Assembly (NCBI GenBank): GCA_943787175.1
Contig: CALSLK010000024.1
Coordinates: 1 to 64,000 of the forward strand
Length of the DNA stretch: 64,000 bases
DNA from: an uncultured Alphaproteobacteria bacterium
GTDB lineage: Bacteria; Pseudomonadota; Alphaproteobacteria; SP197
Reading direction: 5' to 3'
A model generated the notes under the pieces. The model did no database searches, had not been told where the DNA came from, and saw nothing but the letters and a program-made list of their open reading frames with translations. This document shows positions 25,897 through 37,204 of this stretch, one piece after another. Position numbers and translations under genes: made by a program. Every line of letters starts with the position of its first letter. The first letter of the stretch is position 1.

Positions 25897-27570
25897 TCAG
25901 TCGTTCTCACACCCCAACTCGAATCCCACATCACAATGTGCGATCAGGCGGGCGGTATCAGCCTGCGTCCAGTTGGCAGGTGCCGTCACGGCAACCCATG
26001 GCCCGATATAGTCGTGGGCATAGTAGGCGTGCCCGTATCCTGGTGGTGCCGAACCGGCCACGGCCATGTCGACCGCCAACTGGAACTGAGTCACCACGGG
26101 AATGAAGATCAACGAGGGTGATACGTCCTCGGCGGGTGGCTCGTTCATCCAGGTTGGCGGGCGGAACAGTGAAGCCGGCTCATAGAACACGATTGGGTCA
26201 CTGGGGTACTGGAGAAACATCAACCGCATGTCCCGGCCCCAGCCGTCCGGCCCGCCTGCACCCTGGATATGTGAGGCAAACCGAACCAGACGCCCATCGC
26301 CAATGGTTGGCATGACATAGGGGCTGTCCTGATTGCGTTCGGCCACGATGATCTGCCAAAGCGTTGAAGGAAAAGGTGGTCCAGCCCAGAAGGCTCCGTC
26401 GATGGGGTCGTCAAGCAGTGCAAACAGATCGGTGCCATGCATGGATGACCATGCGCCAAGGCTGAGTCCGTGAATGTAGAGCCGTGGCCGGGATTCGGCC
26501 GGCAGGTTGCGCCAGTAGGTATGGACGCTCGAAACAAGCGCCTTGGCCTGATCAAGACCTGACCGGGTATCCAGGATCAGAGCAAGGGGCGATTGCAGAT
26601 ACGAGTACTGTGCTGCCACCGTGGCGATATCGCCATTGTGCATGTACTCCACCGGGTCGTGGCTACCGGGGTCAAGCCATCCTGTTCCGGTCGGCATGGC
26701 TACGATCAGAATTTCGCGGTCAAACCCGCCCAGGCGGATCAACTCGGCCAACGCGATTTTGGCGCGTTCTTCGGGAGTATCAGCCTGAGCAAGGCCAACA
26801 TAGACGCGGATCGGGCGAAGTGCCTCGCGGCCCGTGAAGGCTGAGATATCTCCGGCATCTGGGCCCAGGGTCACAAAGTCCCTGCCTGGCTGGCCCATTG
26901 CGCCCCACTCGACCAGCGAACCCTCTGCGCCCACGACCATGGGGTCAGTCGGGCGTGGCGGTGCGGTATCGAACAGTGCCTGGCCAACCCTGTAGGACTT
27001 GTCGATGCTGGTGATCATGCGGTCGAGAACACCATCGCGCGTGACAAACAGCACAAGCAGCAAGGTCACAAGGAAACCGATCACATTGGCCGTGCGTCGG
27101 GGCATGAACCGGTCGAGCCTGTTGCGTATCCGATCAAAGACCCACTGCAGCGAATAGCCCAGCAGCACCAGCACGCAAAAAATGGCAAGAGCCAGGAGAA
27201 GCATCTGCAATGTGTTGAGGCTGTCGACCGGTTCCATCCCCATACGACTTCGTATGCTGTCTTGCCACTGGCCAGCTTTCCCAAGACATATGGCAACCAA
27301 AAGGAGTACCGGCACGGCACAGGCAGCCTGAATGGTGACGGCCATGCGACGACGAAGCGCTGGTAGTTCCATCAGGCGCCAGAGAGAAACCAGGCCCCGC
27401 CCGAGCAGATAACCCAGAGCCATGACCAACCCACCCAGCCCGCCCTGGAGCAGCGAGTCGCGTGGGATGAGCGAAGGGGTCAGCGACGCGGCAAAGAACA
27501 GAAGTCCCAGCAGAAGTGGCAGAACCATCAGACCGCTCTTCCCGAAGATGCGCGTGATGGCCGGGATCAA
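25897..27570 (-). CDS. membrane-anchored alpha/beta-hydrolase (Abhydrolase_9 type)
   Basis: The protein has about 557 residues. Four N-terminal membrane helices (about 15-30, 45-60, 78-98, 120-140, with a further one at 165-182) carry a large cytoplasmic or periplasmic hydrolase domain. This domain has an Arg-rich loop, FDREILIVAMPTGTGW near 285, HGLSLGAWSS (nucleophile Ser) near 375 and DPIVFYEP near 460. It corresponds to the two-part Abhydrolase_9_N/Abhydrolase_9 family, whose substrate is not known. The open frame starts at TTG. A much better ribosome binding site (AAGGAG) and ATG lie at 27614, in a frame that ends after 15 codons, so a one-base error in between is likely and the true start is probably 27614. 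Confidence 0.8.
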   Translation of the reverse strand: MIPAITRIFGKSGLMVLPLLLGLLFFAASLTPSLIPRDSLLQGGLGGLVMALGYLLGRGLVSLWRLMELPALRRRMAVTIQAACAVPVLLLVAICLGKAGQWQDSIRSRMGMEPVDSLNTLQMLLLALAIFCVLVLLGYSLQWVFDRIRNRLDRFMPRRTANVIGFLVTLLLVLFVTRDGVLDRMITSIDKSYRVGQALFDTAPPRPTDPMVVGAEGSLVEWGAMGQPGRDFVTLGPDAGDISAFTGREALRPIRVYVGLAQADTPEERAKIALAELIRLGGFDREILIVAMPTGTGWLDPGSHDPVEYMHNGDIATVAAQYSYLQSPLALILDTRSGLDQAKALVSSVHTYWRNLPAESRPRLYIHGLSLGAWSSMHGTDLFALLDDPIDGAFWAGPPFPSTLWQIIVAERNQDSPYVMPTIGDGRLVRFASHIQGAGGPDGWGRDMRLMFLQYPSDPIVFYEPASLFRPPTWMNEPPAEDVSPSLIFIPVVTQFQLAVDMAVAGSAPPGYGHAYYAHDYIGPWVAVTAPANWTQADTARLIAHCDVGFELGCEND

Positions 27571-27728
27571 CGCGTGAATCCCGATGTGCGCCGGGAAACC
27601 TTGGTGCCTGTCATGGCTTGCTCCTTTCGATCAGGGTGCCCTAACTGGCCTGGATCAGCCAACGGCTCCATGAATGCCGGGTGACGATGGTCTCGCTGCT
27701 CGACACCACCCACCACACCTTCATCGCG

Positions 27729-29739
27729 TCAGCCGAGATTCTGCGCGCCATCTCCCGCAACAGTGGCGATATCGGCGATGATGGCCGTGATTTCGAAGTC
27801 CTTGGGCGTATAAACACGCGCGACACCGGCTTTCTTCAACGACTCAATGTCTTCGGCCGGAATGATGCCGCCGACAACGATGGGAACATCGCCGCAACCC
27901 TCCTGATCCATCAGGCGGCGCACTTCTGCGACCAGACGGATATGGGCACCAGACAGGATCGAAAGGCCCACCACATGGGCGCTTTCTTCCAGCGCTGAAG
28001 CCGCGATCTGTTCGGGGCTGAGGCGGATGCCCTGATAAACAACCTCCATGCCGCAATCGCGGGCACGCAGGGCGATCTGTTCGGCGCCGTTGCTGTGCCC
28101 ATCCAGGCCCGGCTTGCCGACCAGCAGTTTGACCGGGCGACCAAGCTTCCTTGCGGCTTCTGCGACCTGCTTGCGTGCCTGCTCCATGGCTTCGGCCGGG
28201 GCGGCGGCTGAAGCGGCAGCAAGGCCGGTTGGGGCGCGGTACTCACCAAAGGTCTCGCGCAGGGCGCGGCCCCATTCGCCGGTTGTGACGCCGGCTTTGG
28301 CGCAGGCAATAGAGGGTTCCATGATGTTGCTGCCCTCGCGCGCCGCGGCCTTGAGGGCTTCGATGGCGGCGCTGGCAGCGTTGCCGTCACGGGCATCGCG
28401 CCATGCCTTGAGGCTGGCGATCTGTTCTTCCTCGGCCCCGGCGTCGATGGTCATGAAGCCGCCGTCGTCCCCGGTGGTAAGTGGTGAGGGGGCCGATTCG
28501 GTGAAGCGGTTCACCCCGATGACGGGCAGTTCGCCCGCCTCGATGGCTGAAACGCGTGCGCTGTTGGATTCGACCAGCTTCTGTTTCATGTAGCCGGTCT
28601 CAACCGCCTGGGTCGCGCCGCCCAGCTTTGCAATCACGGCCATTTCGGCCTTTGCCGCGATCTTGAGATCGGCAACCTTTGCCGCGACTTCGTGGCTGCC
28701 TTCAAAGAGGTCACCAAATTCCAGCAGGTCGGTTTCATGGGCAACGATCTGCTGCAGACGCAGGCTCCATTGCTGGTCCCACGGACGGGGCAGGCCCAGC
28801 GCCTCGTTCCAGGCCGGAAGCTGCACGGCCCGTGCGCGTGCACCTTTCGAGAGCGTGACAGCCAGCATTTCCAGCAGGATGCGGTAGACGTTGTTTTCAG
28901 GCTGCTGCTCGGTCAAGCCCAGGGAGTTGACCTGCACGCCGTAGCGGAAGCGGCGCAGCTTTGGGTCATCGACGCCATAACGCTCGGCGGTGATCTCGTC
29001 CCACAGTTCGGTGAACGCGCGCATCTTGCACATCTCGGTCGACGAATCGGATGCCGGCATTCACAAAGAAGCTGATGCGTCCCACGACATCGGCGAAACC
29101 TTCGTCGGATACGTGCCTGACGCCTTCACGTCATCGAGAATCTGGATCGCGTTGGAAAGCGAGAAGGCGATTTCCTGCACCGGCGTCGCGCCGGCTTCCT
29201 GCAGGTGATAGGGGCACACGTTGATCGGGTTCCACTTTCGGCACCTCGGCCACGGAAAAGACGACCGAATCGGTTGTCAGCTTCAGGGACGGCCCCGGCG
29301 GGAAGATGTAAGTGCCGCGCGAGAGGTATTCCTTGACGATATCGTTCTGGATGGTGCCCGAAAGCACACCGCGGTCGACGCCGCGCTTGTCTGCCAGGGC
29401 GATATAAAGCGCGAAAAGCCAGGCGGCCGTCGCGTTGATCGTCATGGAGGTGTTCATCTTCTCGATCGGAATCTGATCGAACAGGGCCTCCATGTCGCCC
29501 AGATGGCTGATCGGGAACGCCAACACGGCCGACTTCGCCGCGCGCAATGCCTCATCGGCGTCATAACCGGTCTGGGTCGGCAGATCGAAGGCGATGGAGA
29601 GCCCGGTCTGGCCGCGTTCCAGATTGGTGCGGTAGAGCGCGTTGGACGCCTTGGCCGTGCTGTGGCCTGAATAGGTGCGCATCAACCAGGGTCGGTCGCG
29701 GTCGGGACGTTGCAGAATGGGCTGGTCTGGCGTGCTCAT
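27729..29739 (-). pseudogene. ecm: ethylmalonyl-CoA mutase, three frameshifts
   Basis: This B12-dependent mutase of about 665 residues converts (2R)-ethylmalonyl-CoA to (2S)-methylsuccinyl-CoA. The start MSTPDQPILQ has AGGAA upstream. The substrate domain is recognisable by RPWLMRTYSGHSTAKASNA, FDLPTQTGYDAD, NTSMTINATAAWL and GTIQNDIVKEYLSRGTYIFPP. The cobalamin domain near the C-terminus has GLDGHSNGAEQIA and VVGGIIPAEDI. It carries a Gly-Leu-Asp-Gly-His cobalt-ligand motif. Frames break near 29238 (one G extra in VPKWNPINV), near 29115 and near 29040. Unlike methylmalonyl-CoA mutase it lacks an extended N-terminal domain. Divergent from ccr. Confidence 0.9.
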
Positions 29740-29773
29740 GACGGGTTCCTGTGGGTCGCTATCGATTCCCATC

Positions 29774-29866
29774 ATGCTGCGATGCAAAATAAGTTGCAAA
29801 CGCCGCGCGCACGAAAAACAATGGGGTTTAGGGCAACTGGATGGTCCGGGTGTTGCATTGCAGCAT
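29774..29866. promoter_or_regulatory. candidate operator between ecm and ccr
   Basis: ATGCTGCGATGCAA (29774-29787) and the nearly perfect complement TTGCATTGCAGCAT (29853-29866) flank the region. Within the left half, TGCAAA at 29783-29788 is repeated at 29795-29800, and TGCAA/TTGCA form a short palindrome. TTTGCAAA-like repeats are the known target class of the short-chain acyl-CoA regulators PccR/ScfR/MccR and of RamB, so control of the ethylmalonyl-CoA genes by such a regulator is a reasonable inference. Confidence 0.45.
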
Positions 29867-29912
29867 TCCAGACGTTCAAAATGAGACACGATTTTCTTGC
29901 GGAGACAAGACC

Positions 29913-31199
29913 ATGGCGCAGGCGGCCGAAGCACTTTCCATCGATTACGAAGCACCCATCAAGGATCTCTATGAGATGGGCGAGATTCCGCCCATGGGCC
30001 ATGTGCCGGCAAACATGTACGCATGGGCCATCCGGCGTGAGCGTCATGGCGAGCCCGATACGGCCATGCAGGTCGAGGTCGTGCCGACCCACAAGATCGA
30101 CAGCCACGAAGTGCTGGTTCTCGTGATGGCCGCCGGCGTCAACTACAACGGCGTCTGGGCCTCGCTCGGCATTCCGATCAGCCCGTTCGACGTCCACAAG
30201 GCGCGATTTCCATATCGCGGGTTCGGATGCATCGGGCATCGTCTGGGCCGTCGGCTCCAAGGTGACGCGCTGGAAGGTCGGCGACGAGGTCGTGATTCAC
30301 TGCAACCAGGACGACGGCGACGACGAGGAATGCAACGGCGGCGATCCGATGTTCTCGACCAGCCAGCGCATCTGGGGTTACGAAACGCCCGATGGCAGCT
30401 TCGCCCAGTTCTGCCGCGTCCAGGCCCAGCAGTTGATGCACGCCGCCGGCATCTGACCTGGGAAGAAGCGGCCTGCTACACGCTGACGCTGGCAACCGCC
30501 TACCGCATGCTGTTCGGCCACCGCCCGCATGTCCTGCGCCCGGGCCACAACGTTCTGGTCTGGGGCGCCTCGGGCGGCCTGGGCTCGCTTCGCCGTGCAG
30601 CTTGCTCGCGACCGCAGGCGCCAACGCCATCGGCATCATCAGCGACGACGACAAGCGCTGATTTCGTCATGTCGCTGGGCGCCAAGGGCGTGATCAACCG
30701 CAACGATTTCGATTGCTGGGGCCGCCTGCCGGAAGTCTCCGATACCGAAGGTTACGGCGCCTACATGAAAAAGTGCCGCGCGTTCGGCAAGGCGATCTGG
30801 CAGTACACGGGCAAGGGCAACGATGTCGACATCGTCTTCGAACATCCCGGCGAAGCGACCTTCCCGGTCTCCTGCTTCGTGGTGAAGCGCGGCGGCATGG
30901 TGGTCTTCTGTGCCGGCACCACCGGTTACAACATCACCTTTGACGCGCGTTTCGTCTGGATGCGCCAGAAGCGTATCCAGGGCAGCCATTTCGCCAACCT
31001 GGCGCAGGCCAGTCAGGCCAACAAGCTGGTCATCGAACGCCGCATCGACCCCTGCATGTCGGAAGTGTTTTCCTGGGAAGACATCCCGCGCGCACACATG
31101 AAGATGCGTGCCAACGAACACAAGCCCGGCAACATGGCCGTCCTGGTGCAAAGCCCCCGTCCGGGCCTGCGCACCCTGGAGGATGTGCTGGAGGGTTGA
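29913..31199 (+). pseudogene. ccr: crotonyl-CoA carboxylase/reductase, frameshifts in middle
   Basis: The key enzyme of the ethylmalonyl-CoA pathway reductively carboxylates crotonyl-CoA with NADPH and CO2. It is an MDR-family protein of about 430 residues. The start is ATG with GGAG eight bases before. [41 protein letters not shown], the NADP loop VLVWGASGGLG, FEHPGEATFPVS and GSHFANLAQASQANKL are all characteristic. Breaks at about 30210, 30450 and 30590 shift the frame, and each repair restores the family sequence. It is followed after 44 bases by mcd. Confidence 0.92.
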
Positions 31200-31243
31200 T
31201 CCCTTTGCGCTGATGATGCGTATCGGATCGGGAAAGGTGAGGG

Positions 31244-32912
31244 ATGATGGCCGTATTGACCGACCTTGTGCCGCGTTGTGCCGGTGCTCTGAACGCTTCT
31301 GAAGCATATTATGATGCCGCACGGCGTGGTGTGCGCAATATGGTGGACGGCCCTGACAATCGGGTCGATGCCAAGCTGGTTAATCGCCATCAGCATGCCG
31401 CCCACGGCCTGGCCTGGGTTGCGACCTATGTTGAAGCTTTGCGTCAGATGTTGCGCTGGGCTCAGGATCTTGAGCAGGGTGGCAAGTTTGGCGAGCTAGA
31501 GCAATTGACGCTCCAGATCGCCTTTGGTGAATACCTGGCACAGCTGGCCGGTGGCATTGCCATGAGCCAGGTCGAGATCGTGCGCCCGCACGATCTGGGC
31601 GTGTCCGATGATGACCTTCATGCCTTCTGGACCGGGGATGTCTCGCAACTGATCCGCCATGGCTCAGGCGATACTGCCCGTCTGCGCGTGGTTGAGATTT
31701 TGGCTGCCGATGCTGCCAGCATCGGGTTTGGCGAAGCTGGTCTGGATGAAGACCTCGTCATGATCCGTGACCAGTTCCACCGTTACGCTGACGAGCGTGT
31801 GAAACCTGCTGCCCATGAATGGCACCTCAAGGATGACTTCATTCCCATGGAGATCATTCAGGAGCTTGCCGAACTGGGCGTGTTCGGACTTTCTATCCCC
31901 GAAGAACATGGCGGCCTGGGCCTTTCGAAGGTTGCGATGTGTGTCGTCACCGAAGAACTCTCACGCGGCTACATCGGCGTTGGCTCGTTGGGTACCCGCA
32001 CCGAGATTGCCGGCGAATTGATCATCAGCGCAGGAACCGACGATCAGAAGGAACGCATCCTGCCTGGTATCATTTCAGGCGAGATCATTCCCACGGCCGT
32101 TTTCACCGAGCCCGGCACGGGATCGGACCTGGGCAGTCTAAAGACCCGCGCAGTGAAAGACGGTGATGTCTACCGCGTGACTGGCAACAAGACCTGGATC
32201 ACCCATGCGGCGCGCGCCGATATCATGACGCTGCTGGTGCGCACCAATCCGGATGAAAGGGGATATCGCGGGCTCTCCATGTTCCTGGCCGAAAAGCCCC
32301 GTGGCACAGACGATAACCCGTTCCCGGCCAAAGGCATGTCGGGCGGCGAGATTCCCGTTCTGGGTTATCGCGGCATGAAGGAATACGAGCTTGGTTTCGA
32401 CGGCTTCGAGGTCGAGGCGCGCAACCTGCTGGGTGGCGAGGAAGGCAACGGTTTCAAACAACTGATGGCGACCTTTCGAATCGGCGCGCATCCAGACCGG
32501 CGCACGTGCCGTGGGCGTTGCCCAGGCGGCACTGGAACTGGGTCTGCAACTATGCCAAGGAGCGCCAGCAGTTTGGCGGCCCGCTGGTGCAGTTCCCCGG
32601 GTCGCCAACAAGTTGGCCTGGATGGCGGTCGAAACCATGGTGGCGCGCCAGCTCTGCTGGTTCTCCGCGCGTGAGAAAGGACTGCCGGGACGGCGCTGCG
32701 ATCTGGAAGCCGGCATGGCCAAGCTGCTGGGCGCCCGTGTCGCCTGGTCCAATGCCGACAACGCGCTGCAGATCCACGGCGGCAACGGTTACGCCCAGGA
32801 ATACGAGATCAGCCGGGTGCTGTGTGATGCGCGCATCCTCAACATCTTCGAGGGTGCCGCCGAAATTCAGGCTCAGGTCATCGCCCGCAGATTGTTGAGC
32901 GACGCGAACTGA
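31244..32912 (+). pseudogene. mcd: (2S)-methylsuccinyl-CoA dehydrogenase, frameshifted at the C-terminal side
   Basis: The acyl-CoA dehydrogenase of about 555 residues has the long N-terminal extension typical of methylsuccinyl-CoA dehydrogenase (residues 1-150, helical). The flavoprotein body follows: FGLSIPEEHGGLGLS near 205, TEPGTGSDLGSLKTRA near 290, WITHAARADIM near 320, GYRGMKEYELGFDGFEV near 375, and IHGGNGYAQEYEISR near the end. It converts methylsuccinyl-CoA to mesaconyl-CoA and gives electrons to EtfAB. Frames break near 32480 and 32560. It lies directly behind ccr. Confidence 0.88.
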
Positions 32913-32956
32913 TCCGCGCTAGAGCTCGCGCCCTTCATGCTTTAGGGGGATCGCCT

Positions 32957-33973
32957 GTGGCCGATCATGACAACAGCCCTTGTGCCGCAAGCTCGGCATC
33001 ACCAAACCCATTATTCAGGCACCGATTGCGGCCTCCACAAAGCTGGCTGTTGCCGTGTCGCAGGCCGGTGGGCTGGGCATCCTGCCGATCACCTGGCGCC
33101 CGACCGACAGCCTGGGAAAGCGCGCTGCCGTCGCAATGCAGGCCGCGACCGACAGGCCGTTCGGCGTCAACCTGGTGCTCTCCCTGATGGAGGCCGAACA
33201 GCACGCCAACCTGGATGTCGCGCTGGCAGCCGGGGTGCCCGTGATCTCGACCTTCTGGGGCGATCCTGCCCCCCTGGTGCAGCGCATCCATGATGCCGGG
33301 GCGCTGGTCATGCACACCGTGGGCTCGGCCGACGAGGCGCGCACGGGTGGTCGATGCCGGGGTCGACATCGTGGTCGCCCAGGGTGTCGAGGCCGGCGGT
33401 CATGTCTGGGGCAAGGTTGCCACCATGGCGCTGACGCCCGCCGTGGTCGATGCCGTGCCGGGCACGCCGGTGGTCGCCGCCGGCGGCATTGCCGACGGCC
33501 GCGGTCTGGCAGCCGTCATGGCGCTGGGCGCGGAAGCTGCGTGGGTCGGCACGCGGCTGCTGCTGGCGGCTGAAAACGATGCCCATCCGGCCTATCGCGC
33601 AGAAGGTCGCCGAGGCGCGGGAGACCGATACCGTCCTTTCGGAGGTTTTCGATGGCGGCTGGGAAACCGCGCCGCACCGCTGCCTGGACAACGAGACCCT
33701 GCGCGCCTGGCGTGCTGCCGGTGAGCCCGCGCCCGGCAGCCGTCCCGGCGAAGGCGAGGTCGCGGGGCACGAGTGCGCGACGGCACGCCGATCCACCGCT
33801 ACAGCCTGGAAAATCCGGCTGCCGCTGCCACGACCGGCGACGTCACCGCCATGGCGCTTTATGCCGGACAGAGTGCCGGGCCTGGTGCGCCGGGAAGCGT
33901 CCGCCGCCCTGACATCATCGACGGCATGGTCGACGATGCCGCGGCGATCCTCAAACGGCTCGGCTCAGGCTGA
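32957..33973 (+). pseudogene. nitronate monooxygenase / 2-nitropropane dioxygenase family protein, frameshifted
   Basis: The FMN-dependent TIM-barrel enzyme has about 335 residues. After the start near 32957 (GTG or an ATG at 32967) it reads PIIQAPIAA, SQAGGLGILPI and RPFGVNLVLS. In another frame it continues with VVAQGVEAGGHVWG, which carries the family's Gly-x-Glu-Ala-Gly-Gly-His. AAGGIADGRGLAAVMALGAEAAWVGTR and a variable C-terminus follow. Frame changes near 33345, 33600 and 33750. Such enzymes oxidise nitronates such as propionate-3-nitronate, though many members have other roles. Confidence 0.8.
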
Positions 33974-34470
33974 CCGCGAGGCCTCGGCATCGCACAGCGC
34001 GACGTAGTCGCGCATCGGCTTGGCGCTGTCGGGATCGCCGGCCTGTTCCAGCGTATGGCGAAGTCGATGGTGACGTGTTCGTGGTCGGTCAGGCGCTCCG
34101 ATGCGCTGCACGGTCTTCGGCCGGCGCCATGTTTTCGAGCGCCTCGAACATGGGAACATAGACCGGGAAATAGTCGGCGACGTGATCGACGTATTCGGGC
34201 CAGGTGCGGCTGGCATCCTTGCCGACCTTGGTGACCGCGTCCGGCACGCAGCGCGTCTTCGTCGCGGGTCTCGAGATTGTGGCGTTCCAGCAGGGGGCGC
34301 ATGACGTTGGCGGCGCAGCGTTCGACTTCGGCCATGACATGGAGCTTCTCGGCGGCGCCGGGCTCGTCGAAATGCTCGGCCAGGGCGTGGAAATAGGCCT
34401 CGCCCTCGATCTCCTCCTCGAAGTACCAGACGAGTGTTTCTTCGTAGCTTCAGGTTGCGGTCCGGGACAT
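33965..34470 (-). pseudogene. ferritin-like helical protein, unrecognised, frameshifted
   Basis: The start at 34470 has a GGAG site at good distance. Translation breaks after six codons (ACC TGA). The next frame then gives SYEETLVWYFEEEIEGEAYFHALAEHF and LHVMAEVERCAANVMRPLLERHNLETRDE. After further shifts it gives YVDHVADYFPVYVPMFEAL, LERLTDHEHVTIDFA and MRDYVALCDAEASRSA. The protein of about 165 residues is all-helical, with Glu and His spaced as in ferritin-like proteins (EIEGEAYFHAL, EHVTIDFA). I do not know the family. It overlaps the end of the nitronate-monooxygenase-like gene and is divergent from tmpA with about 113 bases between. Confidence 0.55.
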
Positions 34471-34583
34471 GGCAGAGCTCCACTGCGATCAGATTTACGT
34501 TGCAGCGTTTATAGCCGAATTGATTGTCGTGCACGCGCGGACCGGCCGCATGATGGCCCGGAGCATCTCTGTGGAGCAACGCC

Positions 34584-35694
<1,111 letters not shown>

Positions 35695-35698
<4 letters not shown>

Positions 35699-36299
35699 AG
35701 AAAGCCCTGCTTGCAGACCTGACCTCTGAAAATGTCATCGACAGGATCGAAGCTCTGTTTGAGGTCATCATGACGTCGAGTTATCTGGGCGAACCGGTCA
35801 CGATTGGTGAGCATATGCTGCAGGCGGCGGCCTGTGCGCGCCGGGACGGCGCTGGTGAGGCGCTGGTTGCCGCGGCCCTGCTTCATGATGTCGGCTACTA
35901 CGTCGATGCCTGCAGCCCGACAACGAAAACGAGCTGGTCGCCGAGCAAGCGCCATGACCGGGCCGGGGCCCGCGCGCTGGCGCCGTTCTTCCCCCGAGGC
36001 GTGTGACCGAACCGATCCGGCTGCATGCCGATGCCAAACGGTATCTCTGCGCCGTCGAGCCGGACTATCGCGGCAAGCTCTCCGACGCCTCGATCCACAC
36101 CATGGCCCTGCAGGGCGGCATCATGGATGCCGAGGAGGCCGATGCGCTTTGCCCGGGGCGCTTTCTGCGAGAGCCGCCGTCGCCATGCGCCGCTGGGATG
36201 ACGAGGGCAAGGTGGCCGGCGCTGATGTCCCGCCCTTCGGCGACTTCCGCTCCTATGCTGGAGCGGCTGGTGAACCAGGCCGGCGTTTCGTCCAATTGA
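35695..36299 (+). pseudogene. TmpB/PhnZ-like HD-domain mixed-valent diiron phosphonate oxygenase, frameshifted
   Basis: The HD-domain protein of about 200 residues would oxidatively cleave the C-P bond of a 1-hydroxyphosphonate and release phosphate. The diagnostic PhnZ pattern is present. SSYLGEPVTIGEHMLQAA carries Tyr, Glu three later and His ten later (PhnZ Tyr24, Glu27, His34). The HD pair LLHDVGYY follows at the same 24-residue distance as PhnZ His58-Asp59. HDRAGARALAPFF and LHADAKRYLCAVEP supply the further histidines. Frame changes near 35925, 36000 and 36170. The ATG overlaps the tmpA stop (ATGA), so both are translated together. Confidence 0.78.
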
Positions 36300-36379
36300 G
36301 GTTGTGACTGATCTGGCCTAAACATCGGGCCGTAACACTCTCTTGACCGTGCCGCATTCCCGGCCGGAAAGGGCGACGC

Positions 36380-36577
36380 ATGAGTTTTCTTCCCATTGCC
36401 ATTCTGGTCTTTGTTCTTTTGACCCTGGGCGCGTTGTTTTTTGGCCTCGCCACGTTCGTCAAAGGCGGTGAATTCAACCGGAAACATGGCAACAAGCTGA
36501 TGCAGGCCCGTGTCGCATTTCAGATGGGGGCTCTGGTCCTGCTCGGCCTCTTGTTTCTGCTGAGTTCCGGAGACTGA
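36380..36577 (+). CDS. twin-transmembrane HIG1-type small protein
   Basis: The 65-residue inner-membrane protein has two hydrophobic helices (residues 4-26 and 45-63) joined by a short polar loop, KGGEFNRKHGNKLMQARV, which matches the HIG1 (hypoxia-induced) pattern with a conserved Gly-Gly-x-Asn-x-x-x-x-Asn-x-Leu-Met. Bacterial homologues are usually found near cytochrome or cobalamin genes. It lies just before the adenosyltransferase gene, with which it may share a transcript. Confidence 0.8.
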   Translation: MSFLPIAILVFVLLTLGALFFGLATFVKGGEFNRKHGNKLMQARVAFQMGALVLLGLLFLLSSGD

Positions 36578-36625
36578 GGATTTGCGCGCCTTGGCGCTTC
36601 GATACTGCAACACCAGGATTTCACG

Positions 36626-37198
36626 ATGGTAAAGCTCGACAAGATCTACACCCGTGGCGGCGACAAGGGTGAAACCTCGCTGGGTGACGGCAAACGCGTC
36701 GCCAAACACGATCTGCGTGTTGCGGCCTATGGCACCGCCGATGAGGCCAATGCGGTGATCGGCCTGGCAAGGCTCCACACCTCGGGCGATGATGATGCCA
36801 TGCTGGCGCGCATCCAGAACGACCTGTTTGATCTGGGCGCTGATCTCTGCACGCCTGAAGACGGTCGCAAGGCCGCCGGTGCCCTGCGCATCACGGCTGA
36901 GCAGGTCAAACGGCTGGAAGACGAGATCGACATCATGAACGCCGAACTGGCACCGCTGACATCGTTCATTCTGCCTGGTGGCTCGCCTGAAGCGGCCTAT
37001 TTGCACCTGGCGCGTACGGTGATTCGCCGGTGCGAGCGCCTGATGACCGAGCTGGCCGGTGTTGAAGAGATCAACCCGGAAGCCGTGAAGTATGCCAACC
37101 GGCTGTCGGACCACTTTTTTGTCATGTCGCGTTGGCTCAATGGCAAAGGCACCACCGATGTCCTGTGGACGCCCGGCGGAACCCAGACCTCCGGCTAA
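36626..37198 (+). CDS. cob(I)alamin adenosyltransferase, PduO type
   Basis: The 190-residue enzyme transfers the adenosyl group of ATP to cob(I)alamin, making coenzyme B12. The ATP site is the N-terminal TRGGDKGETSLGDGKRVAK, and the trimer-forming helices carry the GTADEANAVIGLA and SFILPGGSPEAAYLH motifs plus RRCERLM. The coenzyme is required by the ethylmalonyl-CoA mutase and the class II ribonucleotide reductase also coded in this window. Confidence 0.93.
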   Translation: MVKLDKIYTRGGDKGETSLGDGKRVAKHDLRVAAYGTADEANAVIGLARLHTSGDDDAMLARIQNDLFDLGADLCTPEDGRKAAGALRITAEQVKRLEDEIDIMNAELAPLTSFILPGGSPEAAYLHLARTVIRRCERLMTELAGVEEINPEAVKYANRLSDHFFVMSRWLNGKGTTDVLWTPGGTQTSG

Positions 37199-37204
37199 TG
37201 TTGC

